Positions 44,686 through 53,058 of a stretch of DNA of 64,000 bases are shown here, piece after piece. The stretch spans positions 5,022,001-5,086,000 of the forward strand of contig NZ_CP054139.1 in NCBI RefSeq assembly GCF_013283875.1, in the 5' to 3' direction. The stretch's first letter is position 1. Each line of letters opens with the position of its first letter. The stretch is from Mucilaginibacter mali (GTDB taxonomy: Bacteria; Bacteroidota; Bacteroidia; Sphingobacteriales; Sphingobacteriaceae). A program made the translations under genes and the position numbers. The notes below the pieces were generated by a model. It was not told where the DNA came from, ran no database searches, and was given only the letters and a program-made list of their open reading frames with translations.

Positions 44686-45873
44686 TTACCATACCCGGCA
44701 CAACAACCCCTTCAAATACTCCCCCTCCGGGAACGACGATCTTACCGGGTGATCCTCGGGCTGGCAAAACTGGTAAATGAATTGTACCTGCTTGCCGGCA
44801 TCAAGCGCGGCCCAGGCCAGCACCTGCTTAAAGGTTTCCATATCCATAGCGCCCGAGCAAGAATAGGTGGCCAGCAAGCCGCCATCGTTCAGCAACAGCA
44901 TAGCTAAACGGTTCAGATCTTTATAAGCACGCGATGCCCGGTCTAAAGCCGAGCGCGACGGCGCGTATTTAGGTGGGTCTAATACGATGACATCAAACTT
45001 AGCGCCCTCATCCCTGAACTTTCGCAACTGGCTGTTCACGTCTGATTTTACGGCATAATGCTTTGCCACGTCGAGTTTATTGAGGGTGATGTTGCCGGTC
45101 AAAGTTTCAATAGCCAATGCCGAACTATCTACACTGGTAACCGAAGCGGCACCCTGCATCAAACTATTCAGACTGAAGCCGCCGGTATAACAAAAGCAAT
45201 CGAGCACGGTTTTATCCTTTACATATCCCGCCAGGATGCGGCGGTTATCGCGCTGATCGCAATAGAATCCTGATTTTTGGCCTTCGGCGATGTTGATATC
45301 ATATAAAACCCCGTTCTCCTTCACCTGCACCAGATCGGGCGGCGGACTGCCGGCCAATACGCCGTACGATTCGCCTAAACCCTCATGCGCGCGCGATGTG
45401 GTATCGCTTTTATCAAAAATGCCTTTAGGGTTCAGTTGCTTTTGCAGTTCATCGATAATTACCGGCATCACGTTTTCTATACCAGATGTAAGCACCTGCA
45501 CCGAAAGGTAATCGGCATATTTATCTACGATCAATCCCGGCAGGTAATCGGCCTCGCTGAAGATCAGGCGGCAGGTATCGGTGTTCGCGTCAGCTAAAAT
45601 ATGTCCGCGGCTTTTTACGGCCTGCACAATGCGGGCACGGAACCAATCGTCATTTATCCCGGCGCTTTCGTCCCATTCCAGCAAACGCACCGCCACACGC
45701 GACTGATCGTTATAAAAACCATAGGCCATAAAGGCGCCCTTAGCATCGGCAAGCCGCACCACGTCGCCATTGGCGGGTTTGCCCTTTACGTTTTCCACCG
45801 CGCCCGAAAAAACCCAGGGGTGGCGCTGTAGTACCGCCTTCTCCTTGCCCTTCTTTAAGATAACATCTATCAT
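44686..45873 (-). CDS. rlmI: 23S rRNA m5C methyltransferase, RlmI-type
   Basis: The 395-residue protein has an N-terminal PUA domain (HPWVFSGAVENVKGKPANGDVVRLAD) and a SAM-dependent methyltransferase with VLDCFCYTGGFSLNSL, VTSVDSSALAIE, FDVIVLDPPKYAPSR (DPPK catalytic motif) and YSCSGAMDMETF. RlmI methylates a single cytosine of 23S rRNA; assignment within the RlmI/RlmK-like class is by resemblance. A TAnnTTTG box only five bases before the ATG fixes the start and suggests a very short leader. Confidence 0.88.
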   Translation of the reverse strand: MIDVILKKGKEKAVLQRHPWVFSGAVENVKGKPANGDVVRLADAKGAFMAYGFYNDQSRVAVRLLEWDESAGINDDWFRARIVQAVKSRGHILADANTDTCRLIFSEADYLPGLIVDKYADYLSVQVLTSGIENVMPVIIDELQKQLNPKGIFDKSDTTSRAHEGLGESYGVLAGSPPPDLVQVKENGVLYDINIAEGQKSGFYCDQRDNRRILAGYVKDKTVLDCFCYTGGFSLNSLMQGAASVTSVDSSALAIETLTGNITLNKLDVAKHYAVKSDVNSQLRKFRDEGAKFDVIVLDPPKYAPSRSALDRASRAYKDLNRLAMLLLNDGGLLATYSCSGAMDMETFKQVLAWAALDAGKQVQFIYQFCQPEDHPVRSSFPEGEYLKGLLCRVW

Positions 45874-45878
45874 GGGTG

Positions 45879-45886
45879 CAAAGGTA
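45879..45886 (-). promoter_or_regulatory. -7 element directly before rlmI
   Basis: On the minus strand TACCTTTG, then CACCC, then ATG at 45873. This is the same five-to-six-base arrangement as glnS and aat. Confidence 0.48.
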
Positions 45887-45906
45887 GTTAATTGTAAGCT
45901 TCGAAG

Positions 45907-46041
45907 TTAACCACAGAGGACACGGAGGTTTCACAGAGGTCACAGAGATTTTAGTGACCAGACACATTCTATTAACATGCAAAATCCAGGTTCCCTCCTC
46001 TGTGTTCTCTGTGATTCCCCATCCGTGTCCTCTGTGGTTAA
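45907..46041. repeat. Palindromic repeat with perfect 20-bp ends
   Basis: TTAACCACAGAGGACACGGA (45907-45926) and its exact reverse complement (46022-46041), with further CACAGAGG/CCTCTGTG pairs inside. It occupies most of the gap between divergent rlmI and the DUF6515 gene; no promoter was identified in the remaining 170 bases. Confidence 0.75.
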
Positions 46042-46209
46042 ATCCGTTAATTGCCAAATATTATTCTGACGCATTGCCAGAACAACCAATTTTCATACGG
46101 CAAATGTCAGCAAACTGTCTGCTTTTAACCTATAATTTAATCGGCATTAAACCGTTTATAATTCTGTGCGTCTATTACATTAAACAGACTAAAACGATTA
46201 TATAAGATC

Positions 46210-47340
46210 ATGAAAAGTAAGTATAAATATTTTGTAGGTGCTGCCCTTAGCGGACTGTTTGGTTTGCTGGTAGCGTTCTCGGCCAGTGCACAGCACAGAG
46301 GCGGTGGAGGTGGGGGTTCCCACGGTGGAGGTGGTTTTCACGGCGGAGGCGGTTTCTCGGGCGGTCACTCAGGTGGCTTTTCAGGTGGCCGCGGCGGCTT
46401 GTCAGGTGGTCATTCCGGTGGTTTCCAAAGCCCGGGCAGCAGTTCTTACAGCCGTGGCGGGGGAAGTTTCTCGAGGCCGCAAGGTAGTTATTCACGCCCT
46501 CAGGGTGGCTTTTCAAGGCCGCAGGGCAGTTACTCATCGCCAAGGGTAAACTCATCGCCGTCTATTCGTGGCCGTGCCGATATCGGTAGCCGTGGCGGAT
46601 ACAGCGTGGGTGGCAGATACAGTGTAGCACCAAGGGCTTATTCATACGGTGGCCGTGGCGGTGTATATTCAAAAGGATATAGCTATGCCGGTCCGCGTGT
46701 AGGTTACCGCGGTGGCTTTTACGGAAGCTACAATCATGGCAGGTTCTACTCGTACAACAGGTTTTATGGCCATTACGCGTTCTATAACCGTTACTATGCG
46801 CCACGCATCGGCTTCCACTTAAGTGTGTTGCCTTATGGCTACTACCCGTTCTATTGGGGCGATTACCAGTACTTCTACAGCGATGGTTACTACTATCAGT
46901 ATAACGATAACAACTATACCGTTGTTGAACCGCCGCTGGGCGCTATCATGAACCAGTTGCCAGCCGGTGCCAAATCGCTGATGATTGACGGCGAGCAATA
47001 TTACGAGTTGAACGGTGTTTACTACCAGGCCGTAACCAAGGACGACGGCACTACCGGCTACCAGATTGCCGGCAAGGACGGCGAACTGACCACAGCCGCA
47101 GGCTCTGCACCACAAGATGGCGGCACTTACGACCAGGGCGCACCTGCTCCGCAAGACCAGGATCAGCCGATACGTATAGGCGATGTGTTTGATAGCCTAC
47201 CGCCAAATTGCAGCACGGTTAAAATAGATGGTCAAAAATATTTCGTGTCTCCCGATGGTGTTTACTACCAGGAAGACCGCGACGGCAACCGAAAAGTGTA
47301 CCGCGTAGCCGGTACGCCAGACGATCAACCGGGCAACTAA
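46210..47340 (+). CDS. Glycine/tyrosine-rich secreted DUF6515-type protein
   Basis: The 376-residue protein has a signal peptide (ending FSASAQ), a Gly/His/Ser/Arg-rich low-complexity region (about 30-200), a Tyr-rich stretch with LSVLPYGYYPFYWGDYQYF, then two copies of a short module: MIDGEQYYELNGVYYQ and KIDGQKYFVSPDGVYYQ, each preceded by a LPxxx segment. This matches what I know of DUF6515 proteins, surface or periplasmic proteins of unknown role. Repetitive DNA explains the spurious frames on both strands. A good terminator follows. Confidence 0.8.
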   Translation: MKSKYKYFVGAALSGLFGLLVAFSASAQHRGGGGGGSHGGGGFHGGGGFSGGHSGGFSGGRGGLSGGHSGGFQSPGSSSYSRGGGSFSRPQGSYSRPQGGFSRPQGSYSSPRVNSSPSIRGRADIGSRGGYSVGGRYSVAPRAYSYGGRGGVYSKGYSYAGPRVGYRGGFYGSYNHGRFYSYNRFYGHYAFYNRYYAPRIGFHLSVLPYGYYPFYWGDYQYFYSDGYYYQYNDNNYTVVEPPLGAIMNQLPAGAKSLMIDGEQYYELNGVYYQAVTKDDGTTGYQIAGKDGELTTAAGSAPQDGGTYDQGAPAPQDQDQPIRIGDVFDSLPPNCSTVKIDGQKYFVSPDGVYYQEDRDGNRKVYRVAGTPDDQPGN

Positions 47341-47381
47341 TAAATGTGAGGTAAGATTTTTTTTAAGGTGATTGTTGATGG

Positions 47382-47414
47382 GCGGGTGGCAACTTCGGTT
47401 GCTGCCCGCTTTTT
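47382..47414 (+). terminator. Rho-independent terminator with TTCG loop
   Basis: GCGGGTGGCAAC (47382-47393), loop TTCG, GTTGCTGCCCGC (47398-47409), then five T. The stem has 12 pairs, two of them G-U. The bases from here to 47595 are AT-rich with no clear promoter consensus for kaiC. Confidence 0.88.
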
Positions 47415-47595
47415 ATTTAATCCCGGTTCAGACAATCAAAAACAAACTTCGGCACACGTTGTTATATTCCGGAACTTTACTTAAATCGCCAACTGCGGGT
47501 TAAATTTATTACCACAGGTTGTACCTTTTAGTAAACCATATTATTTATTTAGAAAATAAACAGGCATATTTATAGTTCTAAGAAACCTTTGAAAA

Positions 47596-49350
47596 ATGAG
47601 TAAGTCGCGGGGAACCGAAAAAGAAAAAACAAGGCAAACCTTACCTAAGGTTGCCTCCGGAATTACGGGGTTAGATGAAATTACAGGCGGGGGCTTCCCC
47701 CAAGGCAGGCCAACCCTGGTATGTGGCGATGCCGGCTGCGGCAAAACCTTGCTATCGCTTGAGTTTATTGTACGCGGGGCTACCGAGTATAACGAACCTG
47801 GCGTATTTATGGCTTTTGAAGAAAAAGCCGATGAGCTGGCCATGAACGTGGCATCATTGGGTTTCGACCTGAACAAACTTCAAGCTGATAAGAAGATCAA
47901 GATAGACCACGTACACATTGAGCGCACGGAGATTGAAGAGACCGGCGAGTACGACCTGGAGGGCTTATTCATTCGCCTGGGGCACGCTATCGATTCTATT
48001 GGCGCCAAGCGCGTGGTGCTGGATACTATCGAGAACCTTTTTTCGGGCCTTACCAACCAGCGCATTTTACGCGCCGAACTGGTGCGCCTTTTTCACTGGC
48101 TAAAAGATAAAGGTGTAACAGCCATTGTAACAGGCGAACGCGGCGACGGAAAACTCACCCGCCAGGGCCTGGAAGAATATGTATCGGATTGCGTGATCCT
48201 GCTTGACCACCGGGTGATCGACCAGATCTCAACCCGCAGGCTAAGGATAGTAAAATATCGCGGATCGTTACACGGAACTAATGAATATCCTTTCCTGATT
48301 GATGAAGATGGTATTTCGGTATTGCCGGTTACTTCGCTGCATTTAGAGAAAGATGTGCAAACCAACCGTATCTCATCGGGCATACCCGGACTCGATTCGA
48401 TGCTGGGTGGCAAAGGCTTTTTTAAAGGCAGCAGCATCCTGGTATCGGGCACGGCAGGCACGGGTAAAACCAGCATCGCCAGCTACTTTGCTGCCGAAAC
48501 CTGTAAGCGCGGTGAAAAGTGTATTTACTTCTCATTCGAAGAATCGCCCGCGCAAATTGTGCGTAATATGCGGTCGATTGGGTTGGACCTGCAACAATAT
48601 ATAGATAACGGCATGCTGATCTTCCATGCCTCAAGGCCTACATTATATGGCTTAGAGATGCATTTGGTGGCTATGCACAAACAGATACGCAAGAACAAAC
48701 CCCACACGGTAATCCTCGACCCGATCACCAACCTGATCACCATCGGTTCGGTAGGCGAAGTAAAATCGATGCTGGTGCGTTTGATTGATTACCTGATGAA
48801 TGAACAGATCACGGTAATGTTTACCGCCTTGTCTTTAAACACCGTGGTGAACGAGCAGACCGATGAAGGCGTATCATCATTAGTGGATGCCTGGATGCTG
48901 GTGCGCGATATTGAATTTAACGGCGAGCGCAACCGGGGCATGTATGTAATGAAATCGCGCGGGATGAAGCACTCTAACCAGGTGCGCGAGTTTATTATTA
49001 CCGATGACGGCCTGAACCTGGTAGACGTGTATCTGGGTCCGGACGGCGTGCTGACTGGGTCGGCACGGGAGGCGGAACAATTGAGGGAACATACCGGCGA
49101 AGCCTTGCGCGATTACGCGCTGAACCGCAAGGACCGCGAAATTATGCGTAAACGGAAAGTGCTGGAATCGAAGATAGCCGGTTTGCAAACCGAGTTTGAA
49201 TCGGTAGAGGAAGAATTAAATAAGGTTTACCTTGAAGAAGAGCTGCGTAAAGAGGTGATGGATAAAACCCGAAAGGAAATTATGGAGCGGCGACGGGAGA
49301 CCAAAGACATTGAAAACCCGCCGGAAAAAAAGAAAGGGAAAAAACAATGA
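47596..49350 (+). CDS. kaiC: KaiC-family double ATPase/kinase
   Basis: The 584-residue protein has two RecA-like domains. CI: Walker A GDAGCGKT (44-51) and catalytic Glu75/Glu76. CII: GTAGTGKT (285-292) and Glu315/Glu316. The CII phosphorylation segment reads QTDEGVSSLVDAW, so Ser427/Ser428 take the places of cyanobacterial Ser431/Thr432 and Thr422 that of Thr426. Residues about 490-584 form a charged coiled-coil tail that ends in lysines. It is probably an autokinase working with the two KaiB proteins and the kinase encoded just downstream (ATGA overlap). No KaiA is present. Confidence 0.93.
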   Translation: MSKSRGTEKEKTRQTLPKVASGITGLDEITGGGFPQGRPTLVCGDAGCGKTLLSLEFIVRGATEYNEPGVFMAFEEKADELAMNVASLGFDLNKLQADKKIKIDHVHIERTEIEETGEYDLEGLFIRLGHAIDSIGAKRVVLDTIENLFSGLTNQRILRAELVRLFHWLKDKGVTAIVTGERGDGKLTRQGLEEYVSDCVILLDHRVIDQISTRRLRIVKYRGSLHGTNEYPFLIDEDGISVLPVTSLHLEKDVQTNRISSGIPGLDSMLGGKGFFKGSSILVSGTAGTGKTSIASYFAAETCKRGEKCIYFSFEESPAQIVRNMRSIGLDLQQYIDNGMLIFHASRPTLYGLEMHLVAMHKQIRKNKPHTVILDPITNLITIGSVGEVKSMLVRLIDYLMNEQITVMFTALSLNTVVNEQTDEGVSSLVDAWMLVRDIEFNGERNRGMYVMKSRGMKHSNQVREFIITDDGLNLVDVYLGPDGVLTGSAREAEQLREHTGEALRDYALNRKDREIMRKRKVLESKIAGLQTEFESVEEELNKVYLEEELRKEVMDKTRKEIMERRRETKDIENPPEKKKGKKQ

Positions 49351-49646
49351 CACCCGTAAAATCCAAAACCTGGGAGTTGAGACTGTATGTTGCAGGGAAA
49401 ACCCAAAAATCGATAACCGCGTTGGCCAACCTGCAAAAATATTGCGAGGAACATTTAAAGGGCCAGTATGTTATAGAGGTGATTGACCTGCTGGAAAAGC
49501 CGCAACTGGCCGAAGGCGACCAGATATTTGCCGTGCCTACATTAGTTAGGAAAGTACCCGAACCGATACGGAAGATCATCGGCGATTTATCAAACGAAGA
49601 GAAAGTTTTAGTGGGATTAAATATACGCCCGCATAGTAGCCAATGA
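49347..49646 (+). CDS. kaiB: KaiB-like protein 1
   Basis: A 99-residue thioredoxin-like protein: WELRLYVAGKTQKSITALANLQKYCEEHL, QYVIEVIDLLEKPQLAEGDQIFAVPTLVRKVPEPIRKIIGDLS. The VPTLV with cis-Pro and the IGDLS turn are KaiB hallmarks. KaiB binds the KaiC CI ring and changes fold. The start overlaps the kaiC stop (ATGA) and the end overlaps the next gene in the same way. Confidence 0.93.
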   Translation: MTPVKSKTWELRLYVAGKTQKSITALANLQKYCEEHLKGQYVIEVIDLLEKPQLAEGDQIFAVPTLVRKVPEPIRKIIGDLSNEEKVLVGLNIRPHSSQ

Positions 49647-49963
49647 AACCAAAACAGTGGATGACGGATGGTAAGGATAACAAAAACGACGAGGGTACGT
49701 ATGTGCTGCGCCTGTTTATAACCGGGGCCTCGCCAAACTCCGTACGTGCTGTAGATAACCTTAAAGCCTTTTGCGAAAAATATTTAAAAGATAAATACCG
49801 GCTGGAAATTGTTGATGTGCACCAGCAACCGGCGATTGCGCAAAAAGAACAAATTATAGCCTTGCCTTTATTGATAAAGAAAAGCCCGGCACCCGAACGC
49901 CGCCTGATTGGCGATCTGTCGGATACAGAGAAATTAATGGATTGTTTCAGGATTACCGTGTAA
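49643..49963 (+). CDS. KaiB-like protein 2
   Basis: A 106-residue second KaiB homologue: YVLRLFITGASPNSVRAVDNLKAFCEKYL, YRLEIVDVHQQPAIAQKEQIIALPLLIKKSPAPERRLIGDLSDTEK. It has a charged N-terminal extension of about 14 residues and reads ALPLL where the first copy reads AVPTL. The pair is clearly diverged, suggesting separate partners or states. It overlaps the preceding gene by four bases and is six bases from the kinase gene. Confidence 0.92.
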   Translation: MKPKQWMTDGKDNKNDEGTYVLRLFITGASPNSVRAVDNLKAFCEKYLKDKYRLEIVDVHQQPAIAQKEQIIALPLLIKKSPAPERRLIGDLSDTEKLMDCFRITV

Positions 49964-49969
49964 TGCGAT

Positions 49970-51634
49970 ATGGAAAAGCAACAACCATCATATCATGAAC
50001 TTTTAAATGAGATAACCGAGCTGCGCTGGCAACTGGAAGAAGCCAACGACGCGATCGAGGCCATTCGTAACGGCGGTGTAGACGCGCTGGTGGTTAACAG
50101 CAGCGATGGCCCGCAACTATTCACCCTAAAAAGCGCCGACCAAAGCTACCGTGTATTTGTAGAGAAAATGAACGAAGGCGCCATATCGCTTAACCGCGAT
50201 GGCGTGATACTATACAGCAACAGCAAATTTGCCCAACTGGTTGGCCTGCCGCTGGAAAAGGTGATAGGCCGCTCTTTTGATAATTTTATCTTACAAAGCG
50301 AGCACGAAAAACTTGCCGAGATCATCAAAGGCGCCTGGGAAAAGGACTGCAAGGTTGAACTGCTTATTGTAAGCCGTATGACCACCCTGGTGCCCTGCCT
50401 GCTATCCTGCAATATAATGGAGTTTGATGGTGCCGTTGCAATGAGCGTGATCGTTACCGACCTGAGTGCCCAGAAAGAATCTCAGCAGCAACTTGAATTA
50501 CAGTTCGACCAACTGGAGGCGGCCCAGCTGCTTACCAAAAAGCTGAATGACGAACTGGAAGAAACTGTTAAGGAGCGCACCAAGGACCTGACCATCAGCC
50601 GGGAATACCTGAAGTTGCTTACGGATAATATCCCGCAAATGACCTGGACCAACCTGCCCGGCGGCACGTTTAATTTTTACAATCAGCGCTGGTACGAATA
50701 TACCGGCTTAAGTCACGATGCCGCTACCGGCCGCGGATGGGAGGATGTAATTCACCCCGACGATCTGCCCTTAACTACCGAACGCTACCTGGCAGCCCTG
50801 CAACACGGTGATATTTTTGAGGTAGAAAATCGCTACCGCAAGGCCGACGGCACTTACCAATGGCACTTAAACCGGGCTATCCCATTAAAAAACGACCAGG
50901 GCGAAATATTATTTTGGGTAGGCACTGCCACCAATATCGAAGACCAAAAGCGGGCTATGGATAAAAAGGATGAGTTTATAGGTATTGCCAGCCACGAGTT
51001 GAAAACGCCGCTCACCAGCCTGAAAGGTTACCTGCAAATTATGAATATCTATCATAAGGAAACGGTGCCCCATGCCATTAAACAATACATCAGCAAGGCC
51101 AATGTAGCTATTGATAAGCTGCACCATTTAATAAACGACCTGCTTGACGTGAGCAAAATACAGGCCGGCCGCCTTACCTACCAAATGGCCGACATTAACC
51201 TGGCCGGCATGGTGGGTACCGGTGTGGAAAATGCCGCGCAGATATATCCTGAATATCAATTTGACCACGAGGTAGAACCTAACCTGATGGTGCATGGCAA
51301 CCCCGAAAGGCTGGAACAGGTATTGATGAATTTTATCAGCAACGCAGCCAAATACTCTAAAGAGGGCAGCCGGATCATGGTTAAAGCCAAAGCACTGGAC
51401 GGCCATGTACGCGTATCGGTAACCGACGAGGGCATCGGCCTTTCACCCGGTCAACAGGAAAAAATATTCGAGCGCTTTTACCGCGTGGAAGATAAAACAT
51501 ACAGCACCAGCGGTTTGGGCATGGGTTTATACATTTCGGCCGAGATCATTAAAAATCATAAGGGCAGTATACATGTAGAAAGCCATTTGGGGCAGGGATC
51601 TACGTTTTACTTTGAGTTGCCGTTGGTGAGGTAA
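49970..51634 (+). CDS. PAS-domain sensor histidine kinase of the kai operon
   Basis: The 554-residue soluble kinase has a short N-terminal helix, a PAS domain about 55-165, a coiled coil (170-210), a second PAS (about 212-328, TWTNLPGGTFNFYNQRWYEYTG) with PAC motif, HisKA with phospho-acceptor His342 (ASHELKTPLTSLKGYL), and HATPase with N box NFISNAAKYS, DEGIG and GLGMGL. No membrane span, so it senses a cytoplasmic signal or KaiB/KaiC state. It has no receiver domain, and no regulator gene is next to it. SasA differs in having a KaiB-like N-terminus, which this protein lacks. Confidence 0.92.
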   Translation: MEKQQPSYHELLNEITELRWQLEEANDAIEAIRNGGVDALVVNSSDGPQLFTLKSADQSYRVFVEKMNEGAISLNRDGVILYSNSKFAQLVGLPLEKVIGRSFDNFILQSEHEKLAEIIKGAWEKDCKVELLIVSRMTTLVPCLLSCNIMEFDGAVAMSVIVTDLSAQKESQQQLELQFDQLEAAQLLTKKLNDELEETVKERTKDLTISREYLKLLTDNIPQMTWTNLPGGTFNFYNQRWYEYTGLSHDAATGRGWEDVIHPDDLPLTTERYLAALQHGDIFEVENRYRKADGTYQWHLNRAIPLKNDQGEILFWVGTATNIEDQKRAMDKKDEFIGIASHELKTPLTSLKGYLQIMNIYHKETVPHAIKQYISKANVAIDKLHHLINDLLDVSKIQAGRLTYQMADINLAGMVGTGVENAAQIYPEYQFDHEVEPNLMVHGNPERLEQVLMNFISNAAKYSKEGSRIMVKAKALDGHVRVSVTDEGIGLSPGQQEKIFERFYRVEDKTYSTSGLGMGLYISAEIIKNHKGSIHVESHLGQGSTFYFELPLVR

Positions 51635-51656
51635 TTACTCTTTCGAGACATCTCAT

Positions 51657-51761
51657 TGTCATTGCGAGGAGCGGTGTAAGGGGATGTGCGATTGCGCGAC
51701 GTGGCAATCTCGTCGTATATAAACTAACTACGAGATTGCCACGCTATCGCTCGCAATGACA
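51657..51761. repeat. GTCATTGCGAG palindromic repeat, copy 2
   Basis: Arms TGTCATTGCGAG (51657-51668) and CTCGCAATGACA (51750-51761); the inner GACGTGGCAATCTCGTCG and CTAACTACGAGATTGCC match the 27762 copy. It lies between the convergent kinase and TlpA-like genes. Confidence 0.8.
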
Positions 51762-51772
51762 TTTGTGTTTAA

Positions 51773-52990
51773 TTACTTCTCCGCCAGCAAATCGTCAGTC
51801 AGCTTCTCAAACTCGTTGACAAACTCCACATAATGTTCGCCGGTACCGGGGCCGCTGAAGCCGGTATGTATTTTGCGTACATCGCCCTTTTTATCAATAA
51901 TAATGGTAGTTGGGAATGCCACAAAGTTGGCCAGCATAGGCAGGCTTTTGGCCGTTTCGGCCTTGTTATTAGTATAACCGGTAATTAATAGCGTGTAGGG
52001 GATATTAAAACGCTCCTTTAACTGCTCTAAAGTTTTTTGCGAACGGGCGAAATCTGCCGTACGCTCGTAGGCCAGGCCAACGATCTCTACACCTTTGGGC
52101 TGATATTTTTTGTAATAATTCACCAGGTAGCTGGTCTCGTCCATGCAATTAGGGCACCACGACCCCATAAACTGAACAATAACTACCTTGTTTTTAAAGC
52201 GATCGTCGCTAAGGGAAACCTTATTGCCCTTAATATCTTTAAAGGTAAATTCAAGCTTTTTATAGCCGGGTTTCAGCGCGGTTAGCGAGTAGGCATCGGG
52301 CAGTTTGGCTTTTTCGTTCTTTACGGCCTCCCAGGTGTCTGTACCAAATTTGCCGTTCTTCAGGGTAACACTATCCTTAACATCGGCACTGAACAAGAAA
52401 GCGTGGCCGCCGTCAAAGCACGACAAGTATAACTTGTCGCCATTTACAGCACCTTCAAGATAACGATAATCGCCGGTGGTGGTTAGGAAAGTGCCGGTAA
52501 CCTTATTGCCGGCCTGCTTAAACTCGCCAACAGTGGTATCGCGCACGCCATCGCTGGTAAATACCGCACTCCAGCGCCCGCTTACATCGGCCGCAGGTTT
52601 ATCAGGCGATTCGAAAAAGCGGTACGCTTGTCCGGGCGTAGCGGTAAAGTCAAGTTCGCTGTCTTTTTGGGCCAGGTGCTTTATCCATTTGCCCTCCAGT
52701 TTGCCATCCTGCTGTTTCAGTTTAAATTCCGAATCGAACAAAGGCATGTGGATAAATACCGAATCCCCATCCAGCCGCACATCGGGCACCAGGAAGTGTT
52801 CGGCGCCGTTAATAATACTTAGCTGCTGCTTTCCGGCAGTATCCTTCACTTCAAAGTTAAAGGGCAGTTCCTCGCCGGTCTTCATTTTCAGCGCGCCGCG
52901 CCAGATACCGGTTTGTAGTTTTTGAGGGGTATGTACACAGGCGGCAGTGGCAACAGCCACCAGTGCTAACAGGCAAATGCGTTTTATCAT
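51773..52990 (-). CDS. TlpA-like thiol-disulfide oxidoreductase lipoprotein
   Basis: The 405-residue protein has a lipoprotein signal (LVAVATAACVH, Cys18), an N-terminal domain of about 230 residues built of two beta-rich halves (a DUF4369-like or similar module), and a C-terminal thioredoxin domain with GSWCPNCMDE near residue 280 and the cis-Pro region FVAFPTTIIIDKKG. It would act as an envelope reductant or oxidant. Single gene; the terminator of the preceding acyl-CoA dehydrogenase gene lies just upstream of its start. Confidence 0.87.
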   Translation of the reverse strand: MIKRICLLALVAVATAACVHTPQKLQTGIWRGALKMKTGEELPFNFEVKDTAGKQQLSIINGAEHFLVPDVRLDGDSVFIHMPLFDSEFKLKQQDGKLEGKWIKHLAQKDSELDFTATPGQAYRFFESPDKPAADVSGRWSAVFTSDGVRDTTVGEFKQAGNKVTGTFLTTTGDYRYLEGAVNGDKLYLSCFDGGHAFLFSADVKDSVTLKNGKFGTDTWEAVKNEKAKLPDAYSLTALKPGYKKLEFTFKDIKGNKVSLSDDRFKNKVVIVQFMGSWCPNCMDETSYLVNYYKKYQPKGVEIVGLAYERTADFARSQKTLEQLKERFNIPYTLLITGYTNNKAETAKSLPMLANFVAFPTTIIIDKKGDVRKIHTGFSGPGTGEHYVEFVNEFEKLTDDLLAEK

Positions 52991-52999
52991 TGTTTACAT

Positions 53000-53048
53000 A
53001 AAAAAGATACCCTACTAAATTAGTATTCTTTTATCAGCAGGGTATCTT
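53000..53048 (-). terminator. Terminator after the acyl-CoA dehydrogenase gene
   Basis: On the minus strand AGATACCCT (53039-53047) and AGGGTATCT (53005-53013) pair across a 25-base loop, ending in six T. It lies between the dehydrogenase stop and the TlpA-like gene start. Confidence 0.7.
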
Positions 53049-53058
53049 CTTTATGTAA

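Noticed and set aside
44547..44907. Overlapping plus-strand frames at the start of rlmI
   Set aside because: They are translations of the CCCTCC palindrome and of rlmI antisense.
46247..46804. Minus- and plus-strand frames over the glycine-rich gene
   Set aside because: Low-complexity GGN codons keep all frames open; composition explains them.
49970..51634. The kinase as a SasA orthologue
   Set aside because: SasA has a KaiB-like N-terminal domain; here the N-terminus is PAS, so only the functional analogy remains possible.
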